A DNA stretch of 64,000 nt from Janthinobacterium rivuli (GTDB taxonomy: Bacteria; Pseudomonadota; Gammaproteobacteria; Burkholderiales; Burkholderiaceae_D): assembly GCF_029690045.1 (NCBI RefSeq), contig NZ_CP121464.1, positions 2,790,001-2,854,000 of the forward strand. Reading direction: 5' to 3'. Shown here piece after piece: positions 9,228-16,964 of this stretch. Made by a program: the position numbers and the translations under genes. The notes beneath the pieces are model-generated. The model was given only the letters and a program-made list of their open reading frames with translations. It made no database searches and was not told the DNA's origin. Position 1 is the stretch's first letter, and every line of letters starts with the position of its first letter.

Positions 9228-10382
9228 ATGATTTTGCATGAAATGATTTCGTATGAAACCCTGCGCCTGATCTGGTGGCTGCTGATCGGCATCCTGCTGG
9301 TGGGCTTTGCCATCACGGACGGCTTCGACCTGGGCACGGGTATTTTGCTGCCTTTCGTCGGCAAGACGGACCTGGAACGCAGGGTCGTCATCAACAGTAT
9401 CGGTCCCGTGTGGGAAGGCAACCAGGTATGGCTGATCCTTGGCGGCGGCGCCATCTTCGCCGCCTGGCCGCAACTGTACGCCGTCTCGTTCTCGGGCTTT
9501 TACCTGGCCATGTTCGTCATCCTGGTGGCGCTGATCGTGCGTCCCGTGGCGTTCAAATTCCGCAGCAAGCGCGAAGATCCCCGCTGGCGCGCCCGCTGGG
9601 ACGCGGCCCTGTTCGTGGGCGGCTTCGTGCCGGCCCTGATCTGCGGCGTGGCGATTGGCAACGTGCTGCAAGGCGTGCCGTTCCGTTTCTCGCCGGACAT
9701 GCACATCTTCTATGACGGCACCTTCTTTGCGCTGCTCAACCCGTTCGCGCTGCTGTGCGGCCTCGTCTCGGTGGCCATGCTGGTGATGCACGGCGCCACC
9801 TGGCTGCAGCTGAAGACGGACGGTGCCGTGGCCGAACGGGCACGCCGCTATGGCAGCGTGGCGGCAATCGCCACGGTCGTGCTGTATGCGGCCGCCGGCG
9901 TGGCCCTGTGGCTGTGGGTCGATGGCTATCGCGTCACCAGCGCCGTCGTCGTCGACGGTCCGTCGAACCCGATGCTGAAAACGGCGCAAGTGCACGTGGG
10001 CGCCTGGTTCCTCAACTTTGCAGCTCATCCGTGGACCTGGATCGCCCCTGCACTGGGTCTGCTTGGCCCGCTGCTGGCTTTCGCCTTCCAGCGCGCGCGC
10101 CGCGAAGTGCCCGCCTTGCTGGCCAGCGCGGCGGCCATCGCCGGCATCATCCTCGGCGTGGGCGCGGCCATGTTCCCGTTCATCCTGCCTTCGTCGATCG
10201 ACCCGCGCGCCAGCCTGACGGTGTGGGATTCCTCGTCCAGCCACATGACCCTGTTCATCATGCTGGTCGTCACGGCTATCTTCATCCCCCTCATCGTGGC
10301 CTACACGACGTGGGTGTATAAAGTGCTGTGGGGCAAGGTTGACGGCAAAGCCATCGAAGACGACAGCGGTCACGCCTACTAA
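9228..10382 (+). CDS. cydB: Cytochrome bd ubiquinol oxidase subunit II
   Basis: CydB is the pseudo-symmetrical membrane partner of CydA and completes the oxidase core. The 384-residue protein has about nine hydrophobic segments and the family motifs ITDGFDLGTGIL, GPVWEGNQVWLI and FYDGTFF.LLNPFAL. A strong GAGGAGG lies before the ATG. It sits between cydA (13 bases) and cydX (22 bases). Confidence 0.97.
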   Translation: MILHEMISYETLRLIWWLLIGILLVGFAITDGFDLGTGILLPFVGKTDLERRVVINSIGPVWEGNQVWLILGGGAIFAAWPQLYAVSFSGFYLAMFVILVALIVRPVAFKFRSKREDPRWRARWDAALFVGGFVPALICGVAIGNVLQGVPFRFSPDMHIFYDGTFFALLNPFALLCGLVSVAMLVMHGATWLQLKTDGAVAERARRYGSVAAIATVVLYAAAGVALWLWVDGYRVTSAVVVDGPSNPMLKTAQVHVGAWFLNFAAHPWTWIAPALGLLGPLLAFAFQRARREVPALLASAAAIAGIILGVGAAMFPFILPSSIDPRASLTVWDSSSSHMTLFIMLVVTAIFIPLIVAYTTWVYKVLWGKVDGKAIEDDSGHAY

Positions 10383-10404
10383 GAATTTACGAAAGGATAT
10401 AACT

Positions 10405-10521
10405 ATGTGGTATTTCGCCTGGATACTGGGTCTTCCGCTGGCGGCGACCTTCGCCGTGCTCAATGCGATGTGGTATGAAATCGCCGATGGCGACACGACG
10501 CCCGAGCAGTACCGCGACTAG
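10405..10521 (+). CDS. cydX: Cytochrome bd small subunit CydX
   Basis: The 38-residue single-helix protein MWYFAWILGLP..., with LNAMWYEI and an acidic C-terminus, matches the CydX/YbgT family, which stabilises the haems of cytochrome bd. It has AAAGGA 8 bases before the ATG and immediately follows cydB. A terminator follows 27 bases after the stop, so it closes the operon. Confidence 0.93.
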   Translation: MWYFAWILGLPLAATFAVLNAMWYEIADGDTTPEQYRD

Positions 10522-10548
10522 GCCAACTGGCCGCAGTACGAACTGAAC

Positions 10549-10583
10549 AGCCCCGCCCGGCGCCATGCCCGGCGGGGCTTTTT
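10549..10583 (+). terminator. Rho-independent terminator of the cyd operon
   Basis: A 9-bp stem (AGCCCCGCC at 10549-10557, GGCGGGGCT at 10571-10579) is followed by a run of T. It lies 27 bases after the cydX stop. Confidence 0.85.
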
Positions 10584-10588
10584 GCTTG

Positions 10589-10801
10589 CTACAGCAAGAT
10601 GAATTCGCCACGGATGCGCAGCTTCATGCCGCGCGGCGCGTCGGCACCCGCCGCCACGGCCCAGGCCGTGACCCATTGCGCGCAGCGTTGCCGCTCGGCC
10701 GCATCGTGCAAGCGCTGCAAACGCGCATCGGCACGGTCGATACGCTGGGCCAGGTACAGGCGCTGGTCCATGGGATCCGTCTTTTTGCTGTAGTGCTGCA
10801 T
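10589..10801 (-). CDS. Small hypothetical protein (70 aa)
   Basis: The 70-residue product is hydrophilic and mostly helical (LYLAQRIDRADARLQRLHDAAERQR), with GMKLRIRGEFILL at the end. AAAGGA lies upstream of the ATG. I do not recognise a family. It is convergent with the cyd operon, whose terminator lies just beyond its stop. Its start is about 125 bases from the next minus-strand small gene, whose terminator lies between them. Confidence 0.6.
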   Translation of the reverse strand: MQHYSKKTDPMDQRLYLAQRIDRADARLQRLHDAAERQRCAQWVTAWAVAAGADAPRGMKLRIRGEFILL

Positions 10802-10885
10802 GGCGATTCCTTTCCGCGTGGTAACGTCGTTCGGTCATGGCATAGCCATGTACGCGGGGGCGGGGCGTCCGGATTCAGTTTCAGC

Positions 10886-10913
10886 AAAAAAAGAAGCCAC
10901 CGCAAGGGTGGCT
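10886..10913 (-). terminator. Rho-independent terminator (minus strand)
   Basis: Read on the minus strand, a 7-bp stem (AGCCACC/GGTGGCT at 10907-10913 and 10895-10901) with a 5-nt loop is followed by a T-rich tract (complement of 10886-10892). It lies 13 bases beyond the stop of the 59-residue gene at 10927-11106. Confidence 0.8.
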
Positions 10914-10926
10914 GTTGGGGCGTGTA

Positions 10927-11106
10927 TCAGGAAGGTGTCTTGCCGGCTGGCTTTGGGATGGTAATGGCGATCGGGTCGCTGGCCGGAAAGCTTTCCTTGA
11001 GCGCTTCATCGAGTGCTTCCTCGGCATGGCCTTCATTGGCCGGGGTGGGCGAATCGCGCTCTGGCGGCGGGGCGGGTGCGGTGGCGGCGTTGGTGCTCGA
11101 ATGCAT
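10927..11106 (-). CDS. Small acidic protein with the EALKESFPASDP motif
   Basis: The 59-residue protein starts MHSSTNAAT after GAGGAG at a good distance; a further in-frame ATG 27 bases upstream is less well placed. The central and C-terminal part contains DEALKESFPASDPIAI, a motif shared by many short proteobacterial proteins of unknown function. The N-terminal third is low-complexity (Ala, Pro, Thr). No membrane segment is present. Its own terminator follows, so it is probably a single-gene unit. I know of no assigned role. Confidence 0.75.
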   Translation of the reverse strand: MHSSTNAATAPAPPPERDSPTPANEGHAEEALDEALKESFPASDPIAITIPKPAGKTPS

Positions 11107-11270
11107 GATGATCTCCTCGCGGTGGTGCGCCATGTTGCCGAGGTGGCCGTGGCGCGTGCTGCTGTTTCCAGCCTAGCACATCGCGCAGGAAGGGCGCGCC
11201 GGATGCGCCTGCCGTAGCGACGGTGACGGCGTCTGCTACACTGCGCTCCACTTTTATCGACGGAACCGCC

Positions 11271-12005
11271 ATGACCTCCCTATCCCTGCCATACCGCGCC
11301 ACCGCAATCGAAGCCTGTGCCTGGCTGGCGCAAGAGACGGGCACGCCGTGGACCCTGGCGCGTTTGCTGGAGCAGGGCGGCTTGCCGTTTGTCTGGCTCG
11401 ATTACAGCGAAGCATGGGCCGAGCTGTTCCATGACGGCGTGACGCGCTATGCGGCGCCCGTCGTGTTCATCGGAGACAAGCAGCACCTGGCTTCGGGTGC
11501 GGACGCTTCGGGTGTGGACGATGTGTGGCTGCGTTTTACGCGCGACTCGGGCAACATCGCCATTGAACTGAAGGCGCCGGGACTGCGCGTGCCCTTGGAC
11601 GGCTTGCACTTCCAGGAGCGCGATCTGTTGCGTTTGCTCAAGGAATTGCAGCATCCGCAGCCCGCTGAAGCGCAGGCGGACAAGGCGCCCGTGGTCTTGC
11701 CCAGCGCCTTGAAGGGCCTGGGCCGCGAGCAGATTTTGCTGGCCTTTGCCGGTGTGGGCAAGGTCGACCTGGACCAGGGAATGGCCAGCGGCGTGGGTAT
11801 CTTTGGCGACGATGGCGCGCGCGTGCGCAAGAATTCGCGCGGCGGCAAGAACAGCCACCTGTGGCATCCGGTAACGTTGGCGTTCGGCCTGCACGACGTG
11901 CACCGCGTGCCGATGGCGCACCTGAAGAAGGCGTTCGCCACGCAACCGTTGCTGCGCGAATGGAAGGCGGACTGGCTGGAATCGCTGCGCCTGCTGGGCG
12001 AGTAA
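11271..12005 (+). CDS. Hypothetical protein (244 aa)
   Basis: I do not recognise this protein. It is soluble, with no signal peptide or membrane helix. The N-terminal part (AIEACAWLAQETGTPWTLARLLEQG) reads like a small helical DNA-binding fold of the sort seen in phage-type regulatory proteins, and the C-terminal part is rich in basic residues (RKNSRGGKNSHLWHPVTLAFG) and ends in helices. The start MTSLSLPY at 11271 is chosen because it begins next to the conserved-looking region; a frame-open ATG lies 48 bases upstream. The gene stands alone. The codon usage and GC-rich third positions support a real gene. Confidence 0.7.
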   Translation: MTSLSLPYRATAIEACAWLAQETGTPWTLARLLEQGGLPFVWLDYSEAWAELFHDGVTRYAAPVVFIGDKQHLASGADASGVDDVWLRFTRDSGNIAIELKAPGLRVPLDGLHFQERDLLRLLKELQHPQPAEAQADKAPVVLPSALKGLGREQILLAFAGVGKVDLDQGMASGVGIFGDDGARVRKNSRGGKNSHLWHPVTLAFGLHDVHRVPMAHLKKAFATQPLLREWKADWLESLRLLGE

Positions 12006-12064
12006 CAAGATCAATCTAGCCTGCCGCGCCGGCCTCTCGTTCGGCGGCATCAGCCTTTGCTACT

Positions 12065-12454
12065 TTATTCGCTCTCCTCGATCCGGCCGCCGCATTGCGT
12101 ATAGCACGCTCTGTAGTCTGACTCGCATTGCCACGTTCCAGAAGGGCTGGAGGAACAATATTGGCGTTTCTTCGAGCACAGTTCCCGGTCCGCATCGGTT
12201 TTCGCCACTGCCAGGCAGATGGAAACCGTACTGACGTTGCGCATCTCGCAAGCTTGTGCCTGGGCTGCAGCAACCTGCTCCTTGCCGGCAATGCATATCT
12301 GTTGATTGGTCCCGCAGCTCGTCACGCATTGACGCCCGGCATCCGAGTCCGGCGGAATATAGCGATAGCTGGTGCAGCCCGCCAAGGTAATGGCGAAACA
12401 AATCGCTGCGGCAAGGCGGAACAAGAAGGAATGGTGGATTTGCAAAGTACGCAT
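12065..12454 (-). CDS. Cysteine-rich lipoprotein, function unknown
   Basis: The 129-residue product has a basic N-terminus, a hydrophobic signal and the lipobox LAGC, giving a lipidated Cys near residue 27. The mature part has about ten cysteines (including QCVTSCGTNQQIC, ELCSKKRQYC and CYTQCGG), which suggests several disulfides in the periplasm. I do not recognise a named family. The coding region is less GC-rich than its neighbours. The 124-base stretch upstream holds no clear gene. Confidence 0.75.
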   Translation of the reverse strand: MRTLQIHHSFLFRLAAAICFAITLAGCTSYRYIPPDSDAGRQCVTSCGTNQQICIAGKEQVAAAQAQACEMRNVSTVSICLAVAKTDADRELCSKKRQYCSSSPSGTWQCESDYRACYTQCGGRIEESE

Positions 12455-12578
12455 GCTTGAAAAGTATTTTCCCGTGTAAATGAATTAGCTTGAATATCGT
12501 GAATATTGATATTCTGACAGGTGATCATTTCAAGAACAATGCGCTGCAATAATTGTTACATCTTGGCGGGACACAGTT

Positions 12579-12953
12579 TTACAGTTCGATGGGCGCTACT
12601 TCCGTGCCGATATCGGGTGCCGCGTAATGCATGCTGAAATACACGAAGGCGCCGATATTGAGGGCGACCGTGATCCAGAACGCGATGCGGAACGAGCGCT
12701 TGCTGGACTTGTGGCGCAGCCATTGCTGGGCCAGCACGGCGCCAGGCCAGCCGCACAGCAGTCCCAATAGCAGCAGGGTGCGTTCCGAGGTGCGCCAGCG
12801 TCCCCCTTTTGCGGCCGATTTGTCGATTGCATAGGCCACGAAACAGCTCAGGCTCAGCACGCCATACACGAGGGCGACGAGGGCGGGGATGTGGAAAAAG
12901 AAGGTGGCCAGCAAATACAGAACGACAAAAAACAGGATGACAAGATAGGACAT
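12579..12953 (-). CDS. DUF1294 family membrane protein
   Basis: The 124-residue protein has about four hydrophobic segments and the DUF1294 signature FVAYAIDKSAAKGGRWRTSE followed by LLLLGLLCGWPGAVLAQQWLRHK and RSFRIAFW. Many relatives carry an N-terminal cold-shock domain, which is absent here. The start MSYLVILFF is chosen because the longer frame upstream runs into the Ogt gene region. Function is not established for the family. Confidence 0.88.
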   Translation of the reverse strand: MSYLVILFFVVLYLLATFFFHIPALVALVYGVLSLSCFVAYAIDKSAAKGGRWRTSERTLLLLGLLCGWPGAVLAQQWLRHKSSKRSFRIAFWITVALNIGAFVYFSMHYAAPDIGTEVAPIEL

Positions 12954-13012
12954 AGGATGTGTTTGCTTGAACGGGGGGCGTGAGTATCCCACAAGGGGCG
13001 CGATGCTGCAGC

Positions 13013-13579
13013 CTAAAACAAGCAGCCTTGCGCCGTATCGATGGGCACGGCGCGGCGGCGGGCGTGGCCCGTTTTCAGCGTTTCGCGGTCGCTGGACAGG
13101 GCGATGCCTTCCAGGGCCAGCAAGGTTTCCTTGGCATGCAGGCCGCCCGCAAAGCCCGTCAACTCGCCCGTGGCGCCGATGACCCGGTGGCAGGGGGCGA
13201 TGATGGAAATGGGATTCTTGCCGTTGGCGGCACCCACGGCGCGCACGGCGGCGGGGCGGCCGATCTGGCGCGCGATCTCGCCATAGCTGCGCGTCTGGCC
13301 ATACGGTATCGTCAGCAGCGCGCGCCACACTTCCTGCTGGAACGGGGTGCCGGCAAAATCGAGCGGCACCTCAAAACGCTGGCGCGTGCCGGCGAAATAT
13401 TCCCCCAGCTGGCGCGCCGTTTCCCGCAGCACGGCGCAACCGTCAGCGACGCGCATCGCACCCAGGCGCACGCGGTTGGGCTTGTCGTTTTCCCACAGGA
13501 TGGCGGCCAGGGCCTCGCCGCGCGCCACCAGGGTCAGCTCGCCCACGGGCGAGGGCATCACGATGCAGTCGTATTCCAT
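13013..13579 (-). CDS. ogt: Methylated-DNA--protein-cysteine methyltransferase
   Basis: The enzyme removes methyl groups from O6-methylguanine and O4-methylthymine by irreversible transfer to its own cysteine. The 188-residue protein ends its DNA-binding domain with the active-site motif IIAPCHRVIG (Cys near residue 128), preceded by GTPFQQEVWRAL, PYGQTRSYGEIA and VGAANGKNP, and followed by LTGFAGGLHAKETLLALEG. The start MEYDCIVM has AAGGA 6 bases upstream. It lacks the AdaA-type N-terminal domain, so the Ogt name fits best. Confidence 0.94.
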   Translation of the reverse strand: MEYDCIVMPSPVGELTLVARGEALAAILWENDKPNRVRLGAMRVADGCAVLRETARQLGEYFAGTRQRFEVPLDFAGTPFQQEVWRALLTIPYGQTRSYGEIARQIGRPAAVRAVGAANGKNPISIIAPCHRVIGATGELTGFAGGLHAKETLLALEGIALSSDRETLKTGHARRRAVPIDTAQGCLF

Positions 13580-13673
13580 GTCTGTTCCTTGATCGGAGAG
13601 CGCCAGTGTAGCAGGATGGCGGCAGCGTGCGTATCCCATGTAAGATAGGGTTTTTCAGCACGGAGAACTGGCT

Positions 13674-14423
13674 TTGACGACGATCCCCAGCTATGACGAT
13701 ATCCGCGCAATTGCCGCGCGGCTGGTGCGGCAGCGCTACCCCACGGCCGTGGCGGCCATCATCGGCGGTTCGTTCGCCACGGGCCGGCAAACGCCCAGTT
13801 CCGATATCGACTTGCTGCTGCTGTTCGAGCACGTTGATTGCGCCTGGCGCGATACTCTCGTGGCCGAAGGGCGCACGGTGGAACTGTTCGCGCACGATGT
13901 GGCCACGTTCACGTATTTTTGCAAGGAAATCGACGCGGCAGGTGGCACGGTGCCGCTGGCGATGATGGTGCTCGAAGGCGAGAACATCGCCGCCCCCGGA
14001 CCGCAGCACGCGCAGTTGCTGGCGCTGGCGCAAGCATTCGCCGCCGCCGGGCCGCCCGTGCTGGACGTCGACAATTTACAGCGGCGCCGCTACGCCATCA
14101 CCACCGCGCTGGAAGACCTGGTCGACAGCCAGCACCCGGGCGAGGCGCTGGCCGTTGCCTGTCAGCTGTATCCGGCGCTGGCCGACCTGCACTTGCGCGC
14201 GGCGGGTGAATGGAGCGGCGAGGGCAAGCACCTGTTTCGCCGCCTGCAGGCCTTCGACGCCGCCATCGCCGACCAGCTCGATGGCGCGCTGCGCCTGGTC
14301 GCCAGCGACTTGCCGGCCGGGCAGCACGCGTTCGAGCAAGTCGCCGCCGCCGTGCTGGCGCCCGTGGGCGGCCCCTTGCTCGAAGGTTTTACCCTGCCCG
14401 CGCCCGCGCACTGGCGCGCTTAA
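13674..14423 (+). CDS. Nucleotidyltransferase-fold protein
   Basis: The 249-residue protein begins with a TTG codon preceded by GGAGAA. It carries the nucleotidyltransferase signature GGSFATGRQTPSSDIDLLLLF near residue 30, with the G-S motif and the D.D metal-binding pair, followed by a third acidic strand (VELFAHD). The rest is helical. It resembles DNA polymerase-beta-like transferases of the MNT/kanamycin type, but the substrate cannot be deduced. Its stop codon overlaps the stop of the convergent TonB receptor by 4 bases. Confidence 0.8.
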   Translation: MTTIPSYDDIRAIAARLVRQRYPTAVAAIIGGSFATGRQTPSSDIDLLLLFEHVDCAWRDTLVAEGRTVELFAHDVATFTYFCKEIDAAGGTVPLAMMVLEGENIAAPGPQHAQLLALAQAFAAAGPPVLDVDNLQRRRYAITTALEDLVDSQHPGEALAVACQLYPALADLHLRAAGEWSGEGKHLFRRLQAFDAAIADQLDGALRLVASDLPAGQHAFEQVAAAVLAPVGGPLLEGFTLPAPAHWRA

Positions 14424-16654
14424 AACGCCGTGCGCACGGCCAGGCTGATGTTGCGCGGTTCGCCCCAGAACACGCCGTCGAAGAAGCCCACGTTGCGGTA
14501 GTACTTTTTGTCGAGCAAGTTATTCACGTTCAGCTGCACGCTGGCGTGGCGGTTGAGCGCATAGCTGGCCATGGCGTTGAACAGCGCGTAGCCCGCTTGC
14601 GGGATATTCGTGATTCTGCCCGAGGGCGGGCGGCCGTACCACGATTCGCTGTAGGTGGCGCTTTGTGCCGTCATGCTGGCGCCCGCCCTCAAGCCGGCCA
14701 GCTGGCCATCGAAACGGTAGCTGGTGGCCAGGCGCAGCAAATGTCGCGGCTGCGTGGTGGCGGCGCGGCGGCCATCGGCCTCTGCCGCGTGCAGATAAGT
14801 ATAGCCGCCGCTCGCTTCCCAAGCCGGCGTGATCTGGCCGGAGACGTCGAACTCGACGCCCTTGGCAGTCACGCCGGCGCCGTTGGCCACCATGGCCTGG
14901 CCGCCGTCGGGCAGCAAAAAGCCGGGCGGCACCGTGCGGTCGAGTTCCGCCAGATTCTTTTTCTTCGTGTGGAACAGGGCGGCCGAGGCGTTCAGCTTGC
15001 CTTCATAGAACTCCCCCTTGATACCCAACTCGGCATTGTCGCCCGTTTCCGGCGCCAGAAACTTGTCGTTGCGGTCCTTGCTCGATTGCGGGTTGAACAG
15101 CTGCGTGAAGCTGGCGTAGGCCGAATACTGCTTGTTGATGTCGAACACGGCGCCCACGTAGGGCGTGACCTCGTTGCGCGTTTCCACGAAGTCGCCGCTG
15201 CCCGTGTACACGCCTTGCGTGTTGTAATCGCGTGTATCCGTGCGGTAAGTGCTGCTGCGCGCACCGATGATCACATGCAGCGGGTCGGCCAGGCTCAAAC
15301 GCGTGGCGACATAGCCGCCCGCCAGGCGCGTGACGGTTTCCGAGTGCGAGCCGTCCGGGTGGAACACGGGGCGGGGAATGTTGCCTGTCCAGCTGCGGTA
15401 ATCGGGGATAAAGTCCGGGTAATTGATTTCCGCTTCACCACCCAGCGAGCGCGAGCGCTGATTGCCGCCGTTCCAGCCGACGATGGCCGTGTGCTTGCGT
15501 CCCAGCAAGGTGAAGGGACCGCTGGCGTACACGTCGAAATTGTCGCTGTTCTTCTTGCCTGCGCCCCAGGCGCCCGTCCACAGTTCCATGCCTTCGCCGG
15601 TGGCGGGATCGGGATAACCTTTGCCTGCATAGAGAACGGTGGTGCGGTTCGTGCTTTCCGTGCGCGCATAGCCGAGGTGCATATTCCAGTTGCCGGGCAG
15701 GCGCTGATCCAGCGACGTAAATACCGTGTGCTGCTTGTTGGCCCAGGTGCTCCATGGCGTCGTCCAGCTGGTATTGCGTGGCAAGTTCGCCAGACTGCCG
15801 TCCGCGTTCCAGTAGGGCACGGCGCCCCAGGTGGCGCCTGTGGGTTGGTTGTCCTGGAAGTCGACGCCGGCCGTCAGCAGGGTGCCGGGATGCACGTCCG
15901 CCTCGACGATGAGCATGCCGACCGTCTTGCGCTCGTGATACATGTCCAGGTAGGAGTCGCGTTTTTGCCAGGCCAGGGCCGTGCGCGCGCGCACGCTGCC
16001 TTCCGCGTTCAGCGGCGTGGACAGGTCGGCCTCGAAGCGCTGGTCATCCCAGCGGCCCATGATCAGGCCGGCGCTGGCCTGGAAGGTTTTCGTGGGCCGC
16101 TTGCGTATCATGTTGATGGTGGCCGACGGGTCGCCTTTGCCGCCCATCAGGCCGGTGGCGCCGCGCACGACCTCGATGCGGTCGTACAAAATCGTGTCTT
16201 GCAATGGCGCATTGCCGCCACGCGCCATGCCGTCGATCTGGAGATTGTTGATGCCAAAGCCGCGCGCATAAAAGGTCGTGCGCTCCGTGTCGTTCTGGCC
16301 AACCTGGATGCCCGTCGTCTGCGCCAGCGCCTGGTCCAGGCGCACGGCGCCCAGGTCGTCGAGCAACTGGCGCGTGATGACGCTGACCGATTGCGGCGTC
16401 TCGCGCAGGGACAGGTCCATGCGCGTGGCGCTGCGCGTTTCGCCTGCCGTGTACGACTGCGTGCCTTCCGTGGTGGCCATCGACTGGCCCAGCACAGTGA
16501 CGGCCGGCATGGTGACGTCGGCCGTGGCGGCGTCGGTTGCGTGTGCCGGCAAGACCACGCCGGCGGCAAGGCTCAGCAGAGCGATGTGTAATAAACGGGG
16601 CAGGGGGCGCAAGGCGGGCTGGCGCGAAGAAGAGACGATGGTGATCGATTGCAT
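14420..16654 (-). CDS. TonB-dependent ferric-siderophore receptor (FhuE-like)
   Basis: This outer-membrane receptor of 744 residues would import a ferric siderophore with energy from TonB-ExbBD. It has a signal region ending near residue 40 (VVLPAHATDA), a TonB-box/plug domain with SLRETPQSVSVITRQLL, FYARGFGINNLQIDG and EVVRGATGLMGGKGDPSATINMIRKRP, and a long beta-barrel ending ISLAVRTAF with the terminal aromatic residue. The siderophore type (coprogen or rhodotorulic acid-like) is inferred from general similarity only. A Fur box lies about 160 bases upstream. There is no adjacent sigma/anti-sigma pair and no N-terminal signalling domain, so control is probably by Fur. Confidence 0.93.
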   Translation of the reverse strand: MQSITIVSSSRQPALRPLPRLLHIALLSLAAGVVLPAHATDAATADVTMPAVTVLGQSMATTEGTQSYTAGETRSATRMDLSLRETPQSVSVITRQLLDDLGAVRLDQALAQTTGIQVGQNDTERTTFYARGFGINNLQIDGMARGGNAPLQDTILYDRIEVVRGATGLMGGKGDPSATINMIRKRPTKTFQASAGLIMGRWDDQRFEADLSTPLNAEGSVRARTALAWQKRDSYLDMYHERKTVGMLIVEADVHPGTLLTAGVDFQDNQPTGATWGAVPYWNADGSLANLPRNTSWTTPWSTWANKQHTVFTSLDQRLPGNWNMHLGYARTESTNRTTVLYAGKGYPDPATGEGMELWTGAWGAGKKNSDNFDVYASGPFTLLGRKHTAIVGWNGGNQRSRSLGGEAEINYPDFIPDYRSWTGNIPRPVFHPDGSHSETVTRLAGGYVATRLSLADPLHVIIGARSSTYRTDTRDYNTQGVYTGSGDFVETRNEVTPYVGAVFDINKQYSAYASFTQLFNPQSSKDRNDKFLAPETGDNAELGIKGEFYEGKLNASAALFHTKKKNLAELDRTVPPGFLLPDGGQAMVANGAGVTAKGVEFDVSGQITPAWEASGGYTYLHAAEADGRRAATTQPRHLLRLATSYRFDGQLAGLRAGASMTAQSATYSESWYGRPPSGRITNIPQAGYALFNAMASYALNRHASVQLNVNNLLDKKYYRNVGFFDGVFWGEPRNISLAVRTAF

Positions 16655-16813
16655 AATTTTCCTGGAGTATTTTTAGTCGTGTGTGTTCCTATCTCGTCTG
16701 GCGAGGTGCGCAGTAGCTGGGGGGATGGCGTGACGCTGGCCCGTGGTCTGGCTTGGATAGCAGTTCCACCCGCGCCTGGCAGTGGAAAGATGAGCATGAT
16801 TCCTGCCACATTT

Positions 16814-16832
16814 GTGAATAAGAATCATTATC
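16814..16832 (-). promoter_or_regulatory. Fur box upstream of the TonB receptor
   Basis: GTGAATAAGAATCATTATC matches 15 of 19 bases of the Fur consensus. It lies in the 310-base spacer (16655-16964) between the receptor and the divergent secreted-protein gene. The rest of that spacer shows no gene; an AT-rich stretch near 16935-16965 probably holds the promoter of the plus-strand gene. Confidence 0.75.
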
Positions 16833-16964
16833 AATATAGGTGATATTTGCCAAATAATCAAGCGTGCGCACCAAAAGAGTGCTATTGGGGCTGTGGCGCG
16901 CATCGTCCGGCCTTCTGCGATAATGCAGGCGCTGATAAAATATTTTCCTCATTGAAAGAAATGC

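Noticed and set aside
10518-10838. 106-codon minus-strand frame overlapping the 70-residue gene
   Set aside because: The 70-residue frame has AAAGGA at the right distance and better composition; the longer frame crosses the cyd terminator.
14210-16591. 793-codon plus-strand open frame
   Set aside because: It is exactly antisense to the TonB receptor; its translation is rich in Arg, Ala and His with no domain, as expected from a GC-rich shadow frame.
16655-16964. Possible sigma-factor/anti-sigma pair controlling the TonB receptor
   Set aside because: No ECF sigma or FecR-like frame is present nearby and the receptor has no N-terminal signalling domain.
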